From assembly GCF_001650715.1 (NCBI RefSeq), contig NZ_LWQT01000098.1, positions 1 through 64,000 on the forward strand: a stretch of DNA of 64,000 nucleotides, in the 5' to 3' direction. Made by a program: the position numbers and the translations under genes. Shown here piece after piece: positions 63,067 through 64,000 of the stretch; positions within the stretch are counted from its first letter, which is position 1, and every line of letters starts with the position of its first letter. The notes beneath the pieces were generated by a model. The model searched no databases. It was not told where the DNA came from and saw only the letters and a program-made list of their open reading frames with translations. The stretch comes from Paramagnetospirillum marisnigri (GTDB lineage Bacteria; Pseudomonadota; Alphaproteobacteria; Rhodospirillales; Magnetospirillaceae).

Positions 63067-63144
63067 TCCACCCTCATCAAACAGTGTGCACCACCTCGCA
63101 CCCGCCAAACCCAGAGAGGGGGCGGGTACACTTCACCACTGTGC
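63067..63144 (-). other. leader of the giant gene with a hairpin
   Basis: ACCCGCC 63100-63106 pairs with GGCGGGT 63121-63127 around 14 bases, just ahead of the ribosome site. The leader also has two related copies of GTGTGCA/GTGCAT around it. It may affect translation of this very long message. Confidence 0.35.
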
Positions 63145-63174
63145 ATACTACATGTAGCGGGGACACGCCGTCAA
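63145..63174 (-). promoter_or_regulatory. probable promoter of the giant gene
   Basis: On the minus strand TTGACG (63174-63169) and TAGTAT (63150-63145) are separated by 18 bases, about 80 bases ahead of the start codon. Just upstream the DNA is AT-rich, which may act as an UP element. CTACATGTAG, a 10-base palindrome, overlaps the end of the spacer and the -10 element. Confidence 0.5.
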
Positions 63175-63534
63175 TATACAGCGTTCACCTGACAAGGTTT
63201 CGTCAAAGCAAAAATGAAGCAAAACCAGAAATAGCCCGAGATTATTTTAAAATACAATTGAATACTTAGCCAAACACGCACAACTAATTTTTCAAACAAT
63301 ATTTATACAACAGACATCATCACTGCAGTATGCGCACATCGATTTGCGGCGTTTTAACGCAGGCATACATCAACACAGCCATCGAACGTGAGCCGCGACA
63401 GAAAACCGGAAAGTATTTTGAAAAAGGCTGGCGTTCGACCTGCCATACCTGTCGGCGTAAGAAATGTTGTTCCAGGATGGGATCCCTCGCTGCCGCTCGG
63501 GATGACAGGATGAGTCGGATCAGGCGCCGACCTG
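63175..63534. other. intergenic region, AT-rich on the left
   Basis: Bases 63180-63330 are markedly AT-rich (runs such as ATTATTTTAAAATACAATTG), unlike the GC-rich neighbours. This is the kind of DNA that nucleoid proteins such as H-NS or MucR-like silencers bind. The right half holds the repeat-like segment listed separately. No gene is supported. Confidence 0.5.
63473..63513. repeat. short intergenic repeat of the CCCGAGCGGCAGCGAGGGATC type
   Basis: On the minus strand the segment reads GTCATCCCGAGCGGCAGCG, then AGGGATCCCATCCTGG. Intergenic repeats of this form (TCATCCCGAGCG...GAGGGATC) are common in many bacteria. Here a single copy is seen, so the assignment rests on sequence type. Confidence 0.4.
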
Positions 63535-64000
63535 TCAGGCTGGCGTTGCCGCCGTCGATACGCACGGCATCGTGAAATAGAAGGTGCTGCCCTGGCCCGG
63601 CACCGATTCCACCCAAAGCCGCCCACCGTGCCGCTCGACGATCTTCTTGCAGATGGCCAGGCCGATGCCGGTCCCCTCGAACTGGTCGCGGGTGTGCAGG
63701 CGCTGGAAGATCAGGAAGATGCGCTCGAAATATTCCGCATCGATGCCAATGCCGTTATCGGCCACCGAGAACACCCAGTCGTCTCCCGAACGCACCGCGC
63801 CGACCACGATTTCGGGAGGACGCTCGGGATGGCGGTATTTCAGGGCATTGCCGATCAGGTTCTGGAACAGGCGGACAAGTTGGGAGCGATCGGCCCGCAC
63901 CTCGGGCAAGGGAGCGACCTTCAACAGGGCGCCGCTGTCCTGGAGGGCGGCCAGCAGATTGCGCCGCGCATCCTCCAACGCCTCGGCGGCATCGAAGACC
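63535..64000 (-). CDS. sensor histidine kinase, C-terminal part (start lies beyond the window)
   Basis: The frame is open from the stop at 63535 to the window edge, so the N-terminal part is missing. The visible 155 residues are an ATPase domain of the HATPase_c type. The N box reads [17 protein letters not shown], the G1 box [17 protein letters not shown], the F box [14 protein letters not shown], and the G2 box [18 protein letters not shown]. The RLH motif and the short C terminus ([14 protein letters not shown]) are typical of phytochrome-like and PAS/GAF kinases. The sensing part is unknown. It is on the same strand as the giant gene and upstream of it, but 470 bases away, so it may not be linked. 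Confidence 0.85.
   Translation of the reverse strand, partial: VFDAAEALEDARRNLLAALQDSGALLKVAPLPEVRADRSQLVRLFQNLIGNALKYRHPERPPEIVVGAVRSGDDWVFSVADNGIGIDAEYFERIFLIFQRLHTRDQFEGTGIGLAICKKIVERHGGRLWVESVPGQGSTFYFTMPCVSTAATPA

Noticed and set aside
58447-63192. Plus-strand open frame of 1,581 codons antisense to the Ala-rich region
   Set aside because: Antisense of alanine codons gives runs of glycine and arginine; it is a shadow of the alanine-rich coding strand.
63330-63575. Plus-strand frame of 81 codons in the region upstream of the giant gene
   Set aside because: It overlaps the repeat-like segment and the end of the histidine kinase gene and lacks a ribosome site.

Overview
The window looks like chromosomal DNA of a GC-rich alphaproteobacterium, most likely a Rhodospirillales member of the Magnetospirillum type. 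The evidence is a MipZ-type division-plane ATPase, an alphaproteobacterial-type SerC next to SerA, a purA-hisZ pair, strongly GC-biased codons, and several PAS kinases, a zinc-binding chemoreceptor and a hemerythrin. The genus is an inference; no magnetosome gene is visible.

Positions 1 to about 4743 have mixed, lower GC and look like the right end of a mobile island. They hold a truncated PAS sensor gene (minus strand), a possible gene remnant, four small genes of unknown function, a tRNA-like RNA that folds as a full cloverleaf but has a GAAA tetraloop where the anticodon loop should be, and a tyrosine integrase. The integrase faces into the island. Directly behind it lies the 3' end of radC, cut exactly before the HNHPSGD metal-binding motif, so the element appears to have integrated into radC.

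Positions 4744 to 25300 are core chromosome. In order they hold mipZ, a PAS histidine kinase, a pseudokinase-like membrane protein gene split by one in-frame amber codon, purA, hisZ, two small genes, a soluble CZB chemoreceptor, a radical SAM gene, the serC-serA operon with a candidate serC-type leader hairpin and its own terminator, a YkgJ-type cysteine cluster protein, a small exported protein, thiD, a small hypothetical gene, glmM, a hemerythrin-like gene, a PilZ-like gene and an alginate-export-type outer membrane barrel.

Positions 25720 to 63066 are one uninterrupted minus-strand gene of about 37.3 kb encoding about 12,448 residues. It is a giant surface or secreted protein. From the N terminus it has a FecR-like domain, a proline tract, about 2,500 residues of Ala-rich helical sequence with an unrecognised recurring HLKT module, Ig/cadherin-like repeats, three blocks of GGFVVxW...YAQR repeats among RTX-like calcium-binding repeats, about 16 LamG/concanavalin-like domains (13 in one array), a beta-helix passenger-like region and a glycine/asparagine-rich C terminus. 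This is the layout of a type I-secreted RTX adhesin, but no secretion genes lie in the window. Its promoter region is AT-rich. Past it, the end of a histidine kinase gene runs off the window.
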